DNA of 64,000 nt from Herbaspirillum rubrisubalbicans (GTDB taxonomy: Bacteria > Pseudomonadota > Gammaproteobacteria > Burkholderiales > Burkholderiaceae_D), in assembly GCF_003719195.1 (NCBI RefSeq), contig NZ_CP024996.1, positions 3,100,001-3,164,000 of the forward strand, written 5' to 3'. Shown here piece by piece: positions 1-8,602 of this stretch (position 1 is its first letter; each line of letters begins with the position of its first letter). A model generated the notes under the pieces. It saw nothing but the letters and a program-made list of their open reading frames with translations. It ran no database searches and was not told where the DNA came from. The translations under genes and the position numbers were made by a program.

Positions 1-841
1 TGCAGGCGGCCTTGCCCTTCATTTTGCCGATGCTGAAGTTGCGGGCGATCAGCGGGTCATGGGCCGGATTCCACAACTCGGCATCGATGGCGTTGGGAAT
101 GGCGCGCAGGTCCAGCTTGCGGAAGGACAGGATGCCATCCATGCCGCAGCCGAAACGCGGGGTCATGATTTCTTCGGCATAGTTGCGGCTGACGGTGGAG
201 ACGCAATCCGAGAAGCGGATGCCGGCCTTGAGGAAGGACAGCTTGCCCCAGTATTCGACGCCATCGCCGGTCAGCAGATGTTGCGGGATGCCGATCTGCT
301 CGGCCGACTCCAGGGCGAAGTTGCCCTGGAAGGCTAGGTTGTGGATGGTCAGCATGGTGCCGATGTGATCCAGCCCGCGCAACTTCAACAGACAAGGAAT
401 CAGACCGGCGTGCCAGTCGTTGGCGTGCACCACATGCGGTACCGGCAGACTGGTTTCTCCGGCGCAGATGGCCACGGCCGCGTGCGAGAGGTCGGCAAAG
501 CACAGCGCGTTGTCGCTGAACTCGACACCATCGGTATCGAGATAGGGATTGGCGCCGCGCTGGCGAAAGCGCGCCGTATCCAGCAGCAGCGCCGGCACGT
601 CGGTACCGGGGATGGTGCCGCGCAGAAGCCGACCGGCGCCGCCGGGCAGGCCGTGCTTCAAGCCGATCTGCACGGTCTCACCGAGGTTGCGGACCGCCTC
701 CGGATAGGCGGGCATGAGGATGCTGGCATCGATGCCAACGTGGCGCAATGACACCGCCAATGCGGTGATCACGTCGGCCAGGCCACCGGTCTTGACCAGC
801 GGCACGGCCTCTGAGCTGACTAACAGAACTCGAGCTTGCAA
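1..841 (-). CDS. glgA: Glycogen synthase, N-terminal part (gene runs off left edge)
   Basis: ADP-glucose:starch/glycogen glucosyltransferase (GT5, GT-B fold) that extends alpha-1,4-glucan in the cytoplasm. About 280 codons are present; the C-terminal half lies outside the window. Translation from the TTG codon at 841-839 gives MQARVLLVSSEAVPLVKTGG, which matches the GlgA N-terminus including the ADP-glucose-binding KTGGLADV motif. Further in are the GlgA-like segments PYLDTDGVEFSDN, HANDWHAGL and TIHNLAFQG. A stop codon lies in frame just upstream, and the TTG follows an AGGGG-like ribosome-binding stretch, so a TTG start is required; no ATG is available near the conserved start. No other glg gene is visible, because the downstream side is cut off. 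Confidence 0.93.
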   Translation of the reverse strand, partial: MQARVLLVSSEAVPLVKTGGLADVITALAVSLRHVGIDASILMPAYPEAVRNLGETVQIGLKHGLPGGAGRLLRGTIPGTDVPALLLDTARFRQRGANPYLDTDGVEFSDNALCFADLSHAAVAICAGETSLPVPHVVHANDWHAGLIPCLLKLRGLDHIGTMLTIHNLAFQGNFALESAEQIGIPQHLLTGDGVEYWGKLSFLKAGIRFSDCVSTVSRNYAEEIMTPRFGCGMDGILSFRKLDLRAIPNAIDAELWNPAHDPLIARNFSIGKMKGKAAC

Positions 842-1607
842 GATGGACCCCTAATGTGTGAAAGCACCTGAGATGGAAAGCACCCTTGGCTCGACGTATC
901 ACATCGATCTTCCCCTTGGCCGTGGCTTGATCCGGTGGGCCAGGGTGAAGACCCGCCCTTGTTGTGGTGTTGGATTGGACAGTCTTTTGTGCGCCGATGA
1001 TTAACGTTATACGGATCAGGAGCAGTCGCCACTATCGGACAGCCACGTGAGATGGCGTAGGATGAATCCTACTGTTGCAGCGCGGCGAAAACCGCGCGGG
1101 CAATGGCTTTGCGCGCCCCGCCCCAACATGGAAAATACGGATGAGGTGCTCATACTGCGCTGCCAGATGAGCTTGTCGAGACGCGGCTGGATATAAGATG
1201 AAAAATATGGAAGATGGCATTACCATATGAAAATAAGAATACCTGGTCCACCATCGCCAGATCCTCCGATCACCACCCGAAGACCGATCTTCCGGCTCAC
1301 CTGGAGGTGAGTACACACGGGTAGCGCATCCATTGCCGCGCAGCAAAGCAAGCCGATCCTGAAATGCGTAAATGATTGTCCGGCCTCAACACTACTGCGC
1401 TTCCTACAGAAAATTAAGTCAGCCAATACCTGTTGCAGCGCAACCAAAAGGGCTAATATTCCACTATCTGGCTTGCCATAATGTTCATATCTTTAATGCG
1501 CAGACTGTCGCCGCCTTCTTGGCTGGCGTGCGCCGAACATAGGCCGCCCTGCCCGTGCGCCACATGGCGGCGGGCCAGCACGAGATTTTCATCCCTTGGA
1601 GATCATC
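842..1607. other. 766-bp region without a convincing gene
   Basis: Upstream of glgA. Short open frames on the minus strand (around 1032-1447) show no recognisable protein, no good ribosome-binding sites and poor codon bias. The stretch near 1190-1250 is locally AT-rich. A perfect 7-bp hairpin (GTAGGAT, loop GA, ATCCTAC) lies near 1055-1070, and a CGCGG/CCGCG hairpin lies just after 1080. It probably holds the glgA promoter and leader; I cannot place promoter boxes with confidence. Confidence 0.4.
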
Positions 1608-1808
1608 ATGTCGCAACTCAACCCTGGCATTCCCAGCAGCACCCAAGCAAGTGCTCCCGTGAAGGTCATCAGCGCGCCGCCCGAAGACCTGCAACACGTC
1701 AACGACGATGCCGCTGCCGCCCGTCACCTGACCGCCATCCGCATCCGCGGACAACTGGCCGAACTGGACAGTGAGCCGCCTCAGGACGGATCGGTGCATC
1801 AGGCGTAA
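1608..1808 (+). CDS. Small hypothetical protein, 66 aa
   Basis: Unrecognised protein beginning MSQLNPGIPSSTQASAPV. The ATG at 1608 is preceded at good distance by GGAG (1598-1601), which is why it is preferred over an in-frame TTG at 1596. The N-terminal third is rich in Ser/Pro/Ala and probably disordered; the middle (HVNDDAAAARHLTAIRIRGQLAEL) could form a helix. No signal peptide or membrane segment. It stands alone and is followed by a clear intrinsic terminator, which supports a real monocistronic transcript. Function unknown. Confidence 0.6.
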   Translation: MSQLNPGIPSSTQASAPVKVISAPPEDLQHVNDDAAAARHLTAIRIRGQLAELDSEPPQDGSVHQA

Positions 1809-1835
1809 AGCTTCACTTACAGCACGACAAAACCG

Positions 1836-1885
1836 AGGCCGGAACCAGGATGGGCTGCTGCCCAGAAAGGTTCCGGTCTTTTTCT
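1836..1885 (+). terminator. Intrinsic terminator after the 66-aa gene
   Basis: Arms GGCCGGAACC (1837-1846) and GGTTCCGGTC (1869-1878, one G-U pair), an inner GGGC/GCCC hairpin, then TTTTT at 1879-1883. It ends just before the 3' end of norR on the other strand. Confidence 0.75.
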
Positions 1886-1897
1886 TTCATATAGCCC

Positions 1898-3487
1898 TTA
1901 ACGCAAGCCCAGCCGCCTGGCCAGTCGGCTCAGGTTGGCCCGGTCCAGTCCCAGTTCACGGGCGGCGGCGGCCAGGTTGCCGGCATTGCGTTCCAGGCTC
2001 TGGCGCACCAGTTGACGCTCGTAGCGCTCCACGGCCTGGCGCAGGCTGTCTGGCGCAGGCGCATCGTCTGAGCTCGGCTCGGCCAACGCGGCCACAGGCG
2101 CTGCGCTGGCTACCGGGCCCGGATCGGTCGCGTGCAACTCCAGCGCTTGGGCATCCAGCGTCAGGATGGCCGGACGCGTCGGGTGCGCAGCCAGGGCGCG
2201 CAAGGCGCTGCGACCGATCAGGTGTTCCAGCTCGCGGATATTGCCCGGCCACGGGTACGCCAGCAGGGAGTGCTGCGCATCGGCCGACAGGCGCAGGCTG
2301 GACAAGCCCAGTCGCGCCCGGTTCTGTTCCAGGAAATAGCCCGCCAGCAGCAAGACGTCGCGCCCGCGTTCGCGCAAGGGCGGCACGCGGATCGGAAACA
2401 CCGACAGGCGGTGATAGAAATCGGCCCGGAAATGGCCGCGCTTGACCTCTTCGGCCAGGTCGCGGTTGGTCGCGGCAATCAGGCGCACATCCACCCGGTG
2501 CTCGCGATCCGAGCCCACGCGCTGCAACTGGCCGCTCTGCAACACCCGCAACAGCTTGGCCTGTACCGCCAGCGGCAGTTCTCCCACCTCATCCAGGAAT
2601 AGCGTGCCGCCATCGGCCATCTCGAACTTGCCGCGCCGGTCGGCCACCGCCCCCGAGAACGCGCCCCGCACGTGGCCGAACAATTCGCTTTCCACCAGGG
2701 TATCGGGCAAGGCCGCGCAGTTCAGGCTGATCATGGGCTTGGCCGCACGCGGCGAGGCGGCGTGCAAGGCATGGGCCACCAGTTCCTTGCCGGTGCCGGT
2801 CTCACCGGTGACCAAGACCGTCATATCGCTGGGCGCGGCCATGCGGATTTCTTCCAGCAACTGGCGCTGGGCCGGACTCTGGCCGATCAGTTCGCGCTTG
2901 CCCTGGCTCTCTTCCAGCCCCAGCCGGTAGGCTTCGGCGCGCTGGCGCGCCTGCTCACCGGCTTGCGAGAGCGCATTGATGCGCTCGGCGACGTTGACAG
3001 TGGCCGCTGCCAGCGCGGCGAAGGCTTGCAGCGAGGCCATGTCCACCCCATCGAAACGCCCCGGTCCCAAGGCATCGAGCGTCATCAAGCCCCACGGGCG
3101 GCCATTGATGGACAAGGCGCAGCCCATGCAGTCATGCACTTCCAGCTCGCCCGAATGGGCATCGTTCAAGCCATCGACCAGGCCATCGTAGGGATCGGGC
3201 AAGGGTGAATCGGCGGGAAAGCGCGTCGGTGCGGCGTTAGTCAGCAGCACGCCGAAGCGCGGATGGTCGGCGATGCGAAAGCGTCGCCCCAGGGTATCGC
3301 TGGACAGGCCGTCGATGGCCAGCGGCACCAGCAAGTCCCCCTCCAACCGCAACAGGGCCGCCGCATCGCAGGGAAACAGCGCCCGCAGGCTGTGCAGCAG
3401 GCGGCGGTAACGCTCGCGGTCATCGATGTCGCGCGAGAGGTCGGCCACCAGGGGCAACAAGGCATCGAGCAGGGCTTTGGAAGTCAT
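1898..3487 (-). CDS. norR: NorR-type NO-sensing sigma-54 activator
   Basis: Transcriptional activator of nitric oxide detoxification genes, 529 aa, the usual NorR length. Order of domains: GAF sensor (about 20-170, non-haem iron NO sensor in the family), AAA+ sigma-54 interaction domain with Walker A GETGTGKE at 228-235, Walker B GGTLFLDEVGEL, and a Fis-type helix-turn-helix at about 485-529. The sigma-54-contacting loop reads GAFSGA (275-280) rather than the common GAFTGA. It is divergent from hmp, and the intergenic region carries GT-N7-AC enhancer motifs, one overlapping its own start codon, which suggests autoregulation. Start ATG at 3487. Confidence 0.93.
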   Translation of the reverse strand: MTSKALLDALLPLVADLSRDIDDRERYRRLLHSLRALFPCDAAALLRLEGDLLVPLAIDGLSSDTLGRRFRIADHPRFGVLLTNAAPTRFPADSPLPDPYDGLVDGLNDAHSGELEVHDCMGCALSINGRPWGLMTLDALGPGRFDGVDMASLQAFAALAAATVNVAERINALSQAGEQARQRAEAYRLGLEESQGKRELIGQSPAQRQLLEEIRMAAPSDMTVLVTGETGTGKELVAHALHAASPRAAKPMISLNCAALPDTLVESELFGHVRGAFSGAVADRRGKFEMADGGTLFLDEVGELPLAVQAKLLRVLQSGQLQRVGSDREHRVDVRLIAATNRDLAEEVKRGHFRADFYHRLSVFPIRVPPLRERGRDVLLLAGYFLEQNRARLGLSSLRLSADAQHSLLAYPWPGNIRELEHLIGRSALRALAAHPTRPAILTLDAQALELHATDPGPVASAAPVAALAEPSSDDAPAPDSLRQAVERYERQLVRQSLERNAGNLAAAARELGLDRANLSRLARRLGLR

Positions 3488-3539
3488 TTTAACCCATCAC
3501 AGAATGATATATAGTCATTATGACACAGGTTCAAACCAC
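3483..3539 (+). promoter_or_regulatory. Three candidate NorR enhancer sites (GT-N7-AC)
   Basis: The NorR core motif GT-N7-AC occurs at 3483-3493 (overlapping the norR start), 3514-3524 (a GTCAT/ATGAC palindrome) and 3529-3539. Tandem triplet sites upstream of a sigma-54 promoter are the known arrangement for E. coli NorR; the assignment here is by motif and context. Confidence 0.7.
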
Positions 3540-3551
3540 ATAGAAACAAGC

Positions 3552-3564
3552 CAAGCCCTTGATT
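3552..3564 (-). promoter_or_regulatory. Candidate IHF site
   Basis: CAA-GCCC-TTGATT matches the reverse form of the IHF consensus WATCAA-N4-TTR. It lies between the NorR-type sites and the sigma-54 promoter, where DNA bending by IHF normally acts. Confidence 0.55.
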
Positions 3565-3581
3565 TTATTGGGAATCGAGGG

Positions 3582-3597
3582 TGGCACGCCTCTTGTA
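3582..3597 (+). promoter_or_regulatory. Sigma-54 promoter of hmp
   Basis: TGGCAC (3582-3587), 5-nt spacer, TTGTA (3593-3597): a near-consensus -24/-12 element with the invariant GG and a TTG(T/C)A variation. It lies about 60 bp before the hmp start. Confidence 0.8.
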
Positions 3598-3655
3598 ACA
3601 AGCATGGTGGACCGGGCCATCCCGGCACATCCACTCCACCATTGAAAGGTCCGCC

Positions 3656-4849
3656 ATGCTTACCGATGCCCAACTTGCCATCGTCAAATCCACTGTTCCC
3701 CTGCTCGAATCGGGCGGCGAGGCGCTGACCACGCATTTCTACAAGTTGCTCATGCGTGACTATCCCCAGGTGCATCCGCTGTTCAACCGCGCCCACCAGG
3801 CCAGCGGCGACCAGCCGCGTGCGCTGGCCAATGGCGTGCTGATGTATGCGCGTCATATCGACCGCCTGGAAGAACTGGGGCCGCTGGCCGCGCAGATCAT
3901 CAACAAGCACGTGGCTGTGCAGGTCATGCCGGAACACTACCCCATGGTGGGCGACTGCCTGCTGCGCGCCATCCGCGAAGTGCTGGGCGCCGAGATCGCC
4001 ACCGACGCCGTGATCGATGCCTGGGCCGCTGCCTATGGCCAACTGGCCGACATCCTCATCGGTGCCGAGCGCCAGCAATACGATGCCAAGGCCGAGGCGC
4101 CCGGCGGCTGGCGCGGGGCGCGCAACTTCGTGGTCACGCGCAAGGTGGCAGAGAGCGAGGAAATCACCTCCTTCTACTTCATGCCCCAGGATGGCGGCGC
4201 GCTGCTGGACTTCGAGCCGGGCCAGTACATCGGCTTGCGCATGGTGGTCGATGGGCTGGAACAACGGCGCCAGTATTCGCTGTCGGCACCGCTGCGTCAG
4301 GCTGGCCAGCCGCTGCAATACCGCATCAGCGTCAAGCGCGAGGCCAGCGGCAAGGTCTCGCGCCAGTTGCACGACCATATCCACGTGGGCTCGGTGGTGG
4401 AACTGTTCCCGCCGGCCGGCGACTTCACGCTGACCGCCAATGCCAAGCCGCTGGCCTTGATCAGCGGTGGCGTGGGTATCACGCCGATGATGACCATGCT
4501 GGCGGCGGCCTTGCCCAGTGGGCGGCCGGTACACTTCATCCATGCCGCCCGTCACGCCGGGGTCCATGCCTTCCGGCGCGAGCTGGAACAACTGGCGGCA
4601 CAGCATCCGCAACTACAGCTGCACTTCTGCTACGAACAAGCGCGCGCCGGCGACCCGGCAGCCCACGCCAACGGCTTCATCGACCCGGCCCGGTTGCAGC
4701 AATGGCTGCCCGCCACGCGCGACATCGATGCCTACTTCGTCGGCCCCAAACCGTTCATGAAGGCCATCAAGCACGCATTGGCCGAGCTGGGGGTACCGGC
4801 GGCGCAGAGCCGATATGAATTTTTTGGTCCGGCTGCGACCTTGCAGTGA
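3656..4849 (+). CDS. hmp: Flavohaemoglobin / nitric oxide dioxygenase
   Basis: Cytoplasmic NO detoxification enzyme that converts NO plus O2 to nitrate using NAD(P)H. At 397 aa it has standard length. Globin domain 1-~140 with B10 Tyr29, E7 Gln53 and proximal F8 His85, the same positions as E. coli Hmp; FAD-binding domain about 150-255 (motif RQYSLSAP); NAD-binding domain from about 265 (LISGGVGITPMM). AAAGG lies about 8 nt before the ATG. It is divergent from norR and preceded by a sigma-54 promoter with NorR-type sites, so it is most likely induced by NO. Confidence 0.96.
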   Translation: MLTDAQLAIVKSTVPLLESGGEALTTHFYKLLMRDYPQVHPLFNRAHQASGDQPRALANGVLMYARHIDRLEELGPLAAQIINKHVAVQVMPEHYPMVGDCLLRAIREVLGAEIATDAVIDAWAAAYGQLADILIGAERQQYDAKAEAPGGWRGARNFVVTRKVAESEEITSFYFMPQDGGALLDFEPGQYIGLRMVVDGLEQRRQYSLSAPLRQAGQPLQYRISVKREASGKVSRQLHDHIHVGSVVELFPPAGDFTLTANAKPLALISGGVGITPMMTMLAAALPSGRPVHFIHAARHAGVHAFRRELEQLAAQHPQLQLHFCYEQARAGDPAAHANGFIDPARLQQWLPATRDIDAYFVGPKPFMKAIKHALAELGVPAAQSRYEFFGPAATLQ

Positions 4850-4886
4850 GTTTTTCGCCTCTTTTTTCAAGCAAGGATGAAGCATC

Positions 4887-4964
4887 ATGAATCTGGACAA
4901 GTGCCGCCCTCGCCCTGAACACGCCGAGGCCCATCGCCTGTCCAAACTGTTCGTCGAGCGGTAG
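4887..4964 (+). CDS. Possible 25-aa small protein after hmp
   Basis: A short frame beginning MNLDKCRPRPEHAEAHRL, ending ...LFVER, with AAGGA 9 nt before its ATG. It starts 37 nt after the hmp stop and is followed by a hairpin at 4987-5013, so it would be the last cistron of the hmp transcript. Charged, one Cys, no membrane segment. Coding status rests only on the Shine-Dalgarno and position. Confidence 0.3.
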   Translation: MNLDKCRPRPEHAEAHRLSKLFVER

Positions 4965-4986
4965 AAGCGGCCTGACGCGCTCTTCC

Positions 4987-5013
4987 AGGCGGCACACCCC
5001 TGTTGTGCCGCCT
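4987..5013 (+). terminator. Perfect 10-bp hairpin, probable hmp terminator
   Basis: AGGCGGCACA (4987-4996) pairs with TGTGCCGCCT (5004-5013), loop CCCCTGT. The downstream AATTTTCTTGATTCTTT is T-rich but lacks a clean T-run directly after the stem, so its strength is uncertain. Confidence 0.55.
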
Positions 5014-5149
5014 GGCAGCCAATTTTCTTGATTCTTTACAAAAATCGGTGCCCCCGAACCCACCCATTCGGGAAGGATTGATCTTCAACAACTTTCCGCG
5101 GCGCAGCAAATGCTAAGCTGTGTACTCCCCTCTCCGCCGAAAGACCATC

Positions 5150-5506
5150 ATGAGCGAAAAACTGAGCGCCGAGCGCCATACCCCCGATGAATTGAGCCAG
5201 GAGCTCGAAGCGCTGGACCTGGAAATCGTCCGCTTCGCCGTGATCTGTCAGGTGCGCCTGTTCGATCCAGGTGTACTGAACCATGTGATGGACAACAACG
5301 AACAAGTCTGCGGCCAACCCCATCCGACCGCCTTCCAGAGCCTGCGCGGCCTGCTCTATCTGCATTTCGACATGCACCGGCAACTGGCCCAGACCTATGG
5401 CGCAGCCGATGCCGAACAGATCATCCAGCGCGTGCATGAGCACCTGCGTCCGCGCATCGGCGAGCAACTGGGCTCGCTGTTCGATACCCGCCAAGTCCCT
5501 CACTGA
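5150..5506 (+). CDS. Hypothetical cytoplasmic protein, 118 aa
   Basis: Not recognised. It starts MSEKLSAERHTPDELSQELE; predicted largely helical with acidic N-terminus, a central segment FAVICQVRLFDPGVLNHVM, and HFDMHRQLAQTYG further on. No signal peptide or membrane segment. The ATG at 5150 is chosen over an upstream in-frame GTG (5120) because the extension looks non-coding; the Shine-Dalgarno is weak in either case. Its stop (5504-5506) abuts the stop of the convergent ldhA with no gap, and the frame shows normal host codon bias. Confidence 0.65.
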   Translation: MSEKLSAERHTPDELSQELEALDLEIVRFAVICQVRLFDPGVLNHVMDNNEQVCGQPHPTAFQSLRGLLYLHFDMHRQLAQTYGAADAEQIIQRVHEHLRPRIGEQLGSLFDTRQVPH

Positions 5507-6505
5507 TCAGGCCACCAGCCGTTCTCCCAGGCTCACGCCGGCAGCAAAATCGCTGAGATTGGCGATGGTGGTCTGCATGATCTGGCCGATGGCCTCTTCC
5601 GTGAAGAAGGCCTGGTGGCCGGTGACGATCACGTTGGGGAAAGATACCAGACGCTGGATCACGTCATCAGTGATGATGGTGGAAGACAGGTCCTGAAAGA
5701 ACAGGCTGGCTTCCTGTTCATAGACATCGATGGCCAGGCCGCGCAGCTGGCCACTCTTCAAGGCCGCAATCACGGCTTCCGTATCGACCAGACCGCCACG
5801 GCTGGTATTGACCAGGATGCAGCCGGGCTTGGTAGCGGCCAGGCTCTCGGCATTGACGATGTAGCGGGTAGCCTCGGTGAGCGGACAATGCAGCGAAATC
5901 ACATCACTGGCGGCAAAGAGCGCCTGCTTGTCGACGTAACGTCCACCCAGCGCTTCGAAGACGGGATTTTGATACATGTCGCTGCCCAGCAGCGTGCAAC
6001 CGAAACCGGCCATGATGCGGGCAAACAGTGCGCCAATCTTGCCGGTGCCGATCACGCCGACCGTCTTGCCATGCAAGTCGAAACCCATCAAGCCTTCCAG
6101 TTCGAAATTGCCTTCCCGGGTGCGCATACTGGCGCGCGCGATCTTGCGGTTGACCGCCAGCAGCAGGCCGACGGCGAATTCAGCGACCGAATAAGGTGAA
6201 TAATCCGCCACCCGCGCCACGCTGATGCCCAGTCGCCGCGCGGCCTGGGTATCGATGTGGTTGAAGCCGGTCGAGCGCGTGGTGATGAAACGCACGCCCT
6301 GGGCCGCTAGCCGCTCCAGCACGGCCGCGCCCAGGTCATCGTTGACGAAAGCCGCCACGGCGTCACAGCCCTGGGCCAGTTGTGCGCTGCTGCTATCGAG
6401 CCGGTCTTGCAGGAACACCAGTTCGTGGGTATTGCCGGCGGCGGCATTGGCCCGCTGCAGCAGGGTCTGGTCGTAGCGGCGGGCGCTGTAGACGGCAGTT
6501 TTCAT
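5507..6505 (-). CDS. ldhA: NAD-dependent D-lactate dehydrogenase
   Basis: Cytoplasmic fermentative reduction of pyruvate to D-lactate (D-isomer-specific 2-hydroxyacid dehydrogenase family). 332 aa, typical length. The NAD-binding glycine motif GTGKIG is at 153-158 and the catalytic triad residues are visible as Arg236 (NTSRGGLVD), Glu265 and His297 (VTGHQAFFTEEA). The last motif and the N-terminal segment (RSTGFNHID) fit the LdhA clade better than glycerate or formate dehydrogenases. AAAGG precedes the ATG. It is divergent from the MFS gene, with a 341-bp control region between them. Confidence 0.92.
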   Translation of the reverse strand: MKTAVYSARRYDQTLLQRANAAAGNTHELVFLQDRLDSSSAQLAQGCDAVAAFVNDDLGAAVLERLAAQGVRFITTRSTGFNHIDTQAARRLGISVARVADYSPYSVAEFAVGLLLAVNRKIARASMRTREGNFELEGLMGFDLHGKTVGVIGTGKIGALFARIMAGFGCTLLGSDMYQNPVFEALGGRYVDKQALFAASDVISLHCPLTEATRYIVNAESLAATKPGCILVNTSRGGLVDTEAVIAALKSGQLRGLAIDVYEQEASLFFQDLSSTIITDDVIQRLVSFPNVIVTGHQAFFTEEAIGQIMQTTIANLSDFAAGVSLGERLVA

Positions 6506-6846
6506 GGAGGCCTTTCAGCAGGAGAAGATGAGAGAGGGAGTGGCGCATTGCACCATATCCGGTGCAGGACTGCCTTGACGCATCTCAGCTTGCATCGTCC
6601 ACCAGACTTTTTTGCGCGATTCTGGCGCAAATACGGCGCGAAGCTTTCATCCAGCTATCGAAAAAACCGATATTTGCATCCATTGCCGCCCAAGGCGGTG
6701 CGCACACGCGATTTCGGGCATAGAATCGGCGGCGCAATAGCTGTCCCACAAAAAAAGATCCTGACACAAGCTGCCGCACGGCAGTACGAGACAGGCGCAA
6801 GACCGGAATCAACACGGTCCGCCCAATAGATAACGAGGCACATATC
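6506..6846. other. 341-bp ldhA / MFS divergent control region
   Basis: No coding sequence recognised. It contains an inverted repeat TTTGCGC (6610-6616) and GCGCAAA (6624-6630) with a 7-bp spacer, a plausible operator. The region just before the MFS gene holds GAGGCAC as Shine-Dalgarno. Confidence 0.45.
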
Positions 6847-8133
6847 ATGACGACATCCACTTCTTCGCAATCGAAGTTTTCCACCGTGCTGCGCGTTACC
6901 AGCGGCAACTTCATGGAAATGTTCGATTTCTTCCTGTTCGGTTTCTACGCGACGCACATCTCGAAGGCTTTCTTCCCCAGCGATAACGACTTCGCCTCGC
7001 TGATGCTGACCTTCATGACCTTCGGCGCTGGCTTCCTGATGCGTCCGCTGGGCGCCATCATCCTGGGCGCCTACGTGGACCGCGTGGGCCGCCGCCAGGG
7101 CCTGATCGTGACCCTGGCCCTGATGGCGCTGGGCACCATGCTCATCGCCTTTGTCCCCTCCTACGCCAGCATCGGCGCACTGGCACCGATGCTGGTACTG
7201 ATCGGCCGCCTGCTGCAAGGCTTCTCGGCCGGCGTGGAACTGGGCGGCGTGTCGGTCTACCTGGCCGAAATGGCTACGCCTGGCAACAAGGGCTTCTATG
7301 TGAGCTGGCAATCGGCCAGCCAACAGGTGGCCATCATCGTGGCAGCGGCCATCGGCTACGCCCTCTCGACCACCCTGACCCCGGCCCAGGTCGGTGACTG
7401 GGGCTGGCGCATTCCCTTCTTCATCGGCTGCCTGATCGTGCCGGTGCTGTTCGTGATTCGCCGCTCGCTGCAGGAAACCGAAGAATTCATGCGCCGCAAG
7501 CATCGTCCGAGCACTGGTCAGATCTTCCGCTCCATGATCGAGAACTGGAAGCTGGTGATTGCCGGCATGATGCTGGTGTCGATGACCACCGTGTCGTTCT
7601 ACCTGATCACGGTCTACACCCCGACCTTCGGCAAGAACGTCCTGAAGCTCTCCACCGAGGCCAGCCTGATCGTGACCCTGTGCGTGGGCCTGTCCAACTT
7701 CATTTGGCTGCCCATCATGGGCGCGTTGTCGGACCGCATCGGCCGTCGCCCGATCCTGGTGGTGTTCACCGTGCTGACCATTCTGACCGCCTACCCGGCC
7801 GTGAACTGGCTGGTGCATGACGCCACCTTCGCCAAGATGCTGATGGTCGAACTGTGGCTGTCCTTCCTGTACGCCAGCTATAACGGCGCCATGGTGGTCG
7901 CACTGACCGAAGTGATGCCGGCCGATGTGCGCACCGCTGGCTTCTCGCTGGCCTACAGCCTGGCCACCGCGGTCTTCGGCGGCTTCACCCCGGCCATCGC
8001 CACTGGCCTGATCCAGGCCACCGGTGACAAGGCGGCCCCAGGCATCTGGATGAGCACGGCCGCGGTGTGCGGCCTGATCGCCACCCTGATCCTGTATCGC
8101 AACAAGGCGGCACGGCAGGCAGTGACGGCCTGA
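6847..8133 (+). CDS. MFS citrate/tricarballylate-type proton symporter
   Basis: Inner-membrane secondary transporter of the metabolite:H+ symporter (MHS) family, 428 aa, 12 predicted membrane segments. Diagnostic segments include [16 protein letters not shown] in the first helix, the loop 2-3 motif [13 protein letters not shown], and [19 protein letters not shown]. This start and helix pattern is that of citrate/tricarballylate carriers (CitA, TcuC), so a tricarboxylate or related organic acid is the likely substrate; the exact substrate cannot be read from sequence. Single gene, closed by an intrinsic terminator at 8161-8184. Confidence 0.85.
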   Translation: MTTSTSSQSKFSTVLRVTSGNFMEMFDFFLFGFYATHISKAFFPSDNDFASLMLTFMTFGAGFLMRPLGAIILGAYVDRVGRRQGLIVTLALMALGTMLIAFVPSYASIGALAPMLVLIGRLLQGFSAGVELGGVSVYLAEMATPGNKGFYVSWQSASQQVAIIVAAAIGYALSTTLTPAQVGDWGWRIPFFIGCLIVPVLFVIRRSLQETEEFMRRKHRPSTGQIFRSMIENWKLVIAGMMLVSMTTVSFYLITVYTPTFGKNVLKLSTEASLIVTLCVGLSNFIWLPIMGALSDRIGRRPILVVFTVLTILTAYPAVNWLVHDATFAKMLMVELWLSFLYASYNGAMVVALTEVMPADVRTAGFSLAYSLATAVFGGFTPAIATGLIQATGDKAAPGIWMSTAAVCGLIATLILYRNKAARQAVTA

Positions 8134-8160
8134 AGCAGGATTTCGCAATAGCTATTGAAC

Positions 8161-8184
8161 GGGCCGCTGATGCGGCCCTTTTTT
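8161..8184 (+). terminator. Intrinsic terminator of the MFS gene
   Basis: GGGCCGC (8161-8167), loop TGAT, GCGGCCC (8172-8178), then six T (8179-8184). Confidence 0.9.
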
Positions 8185-8197
8185 CATATCGACGATA

Positions 8198-8302
8198 TTA
8201 CGCTGTGCGAATTTCTTCCAACAGGTCAGGATGCCGATCCAACAACCTGAGCAGCTTGACCAAGGCCACTGGCGGCTTTGTCTTGCCATTAAACCAAAAA
8301 AA
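8198..8302 (-). pseudogene. Remnant of a HigA-like (XRE) antitoxin, C-terminal 34 codons
   Basis: Reading the minus strand to the stop at 8200-8198 gives FNGKTKPPVALVKLLRLL and then DRHPDLLEEIRTA, the typical last helices of RelE/HigB-associated antitoxins (usual form W-x-N-G-K-x-x-P...LL..L...P.LL). An in-frame TAG at 8305-8303 stands immediately upstream, and the helix-turn-helix portion is absent. It is therefore a truncated fragment, not a functional gene. No toxin gene is adjacent. Confidence 0.6.
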
Positions 8303-8364
8303 CTAATCGATCACGGTAAAGCAGCAAATCGGTCCGGGCTGAATCAAGCCAAATAGAAAAATTT

Positions 8365-8390
8365 CTTCAAGTCTTATATAAGAGTTGAAG
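8365..8390. promoter_or_regulatory. 26-bp palindrome upstream of icd
   Basis: CTTCAA-GT-CTTATATAAG-AG-TTGAAG: a near-perfect palindrome with a single non-symmetric pair. It lies 210 bp before icd and 60 bp upstream of the antitoxin remnant, so it may be either an operator for icd or the orphaned operator of the lost toxin-antitoxin operon. Confidence 0.4.
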
Positions 8391-8602
8391 CATTTCCTCC
8401 CGCTTAGGAGTAAACTACCGCTGTTTTTTGCCGTGGCTCCCTGGCAGCAATACGCCGGGAACGCCGCCCCGGGAGACGAATTTCCGCGTAGCAAGCCGCA
8501 AGGAGATGGCGCCCAGTCCAGGCCGACAGAGCCAGGACAGCCCATCCGGCGCTGCGAGGATCGCACCAAAGCACATCAACACACCAACGCAAGGACATCA
8601 TC

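Noticed and set aside
842..1447. Minus-strand frames upstream of glgA
   Set aside because: No ribosome sites, no domains, weak codon bias.
6655..8148. Long minus-strand frame over the MFS gene
   Set aside because: Translation is His/Gln/Arg-rich without domains; the plus strand encodes a clear 12-helix transporter.
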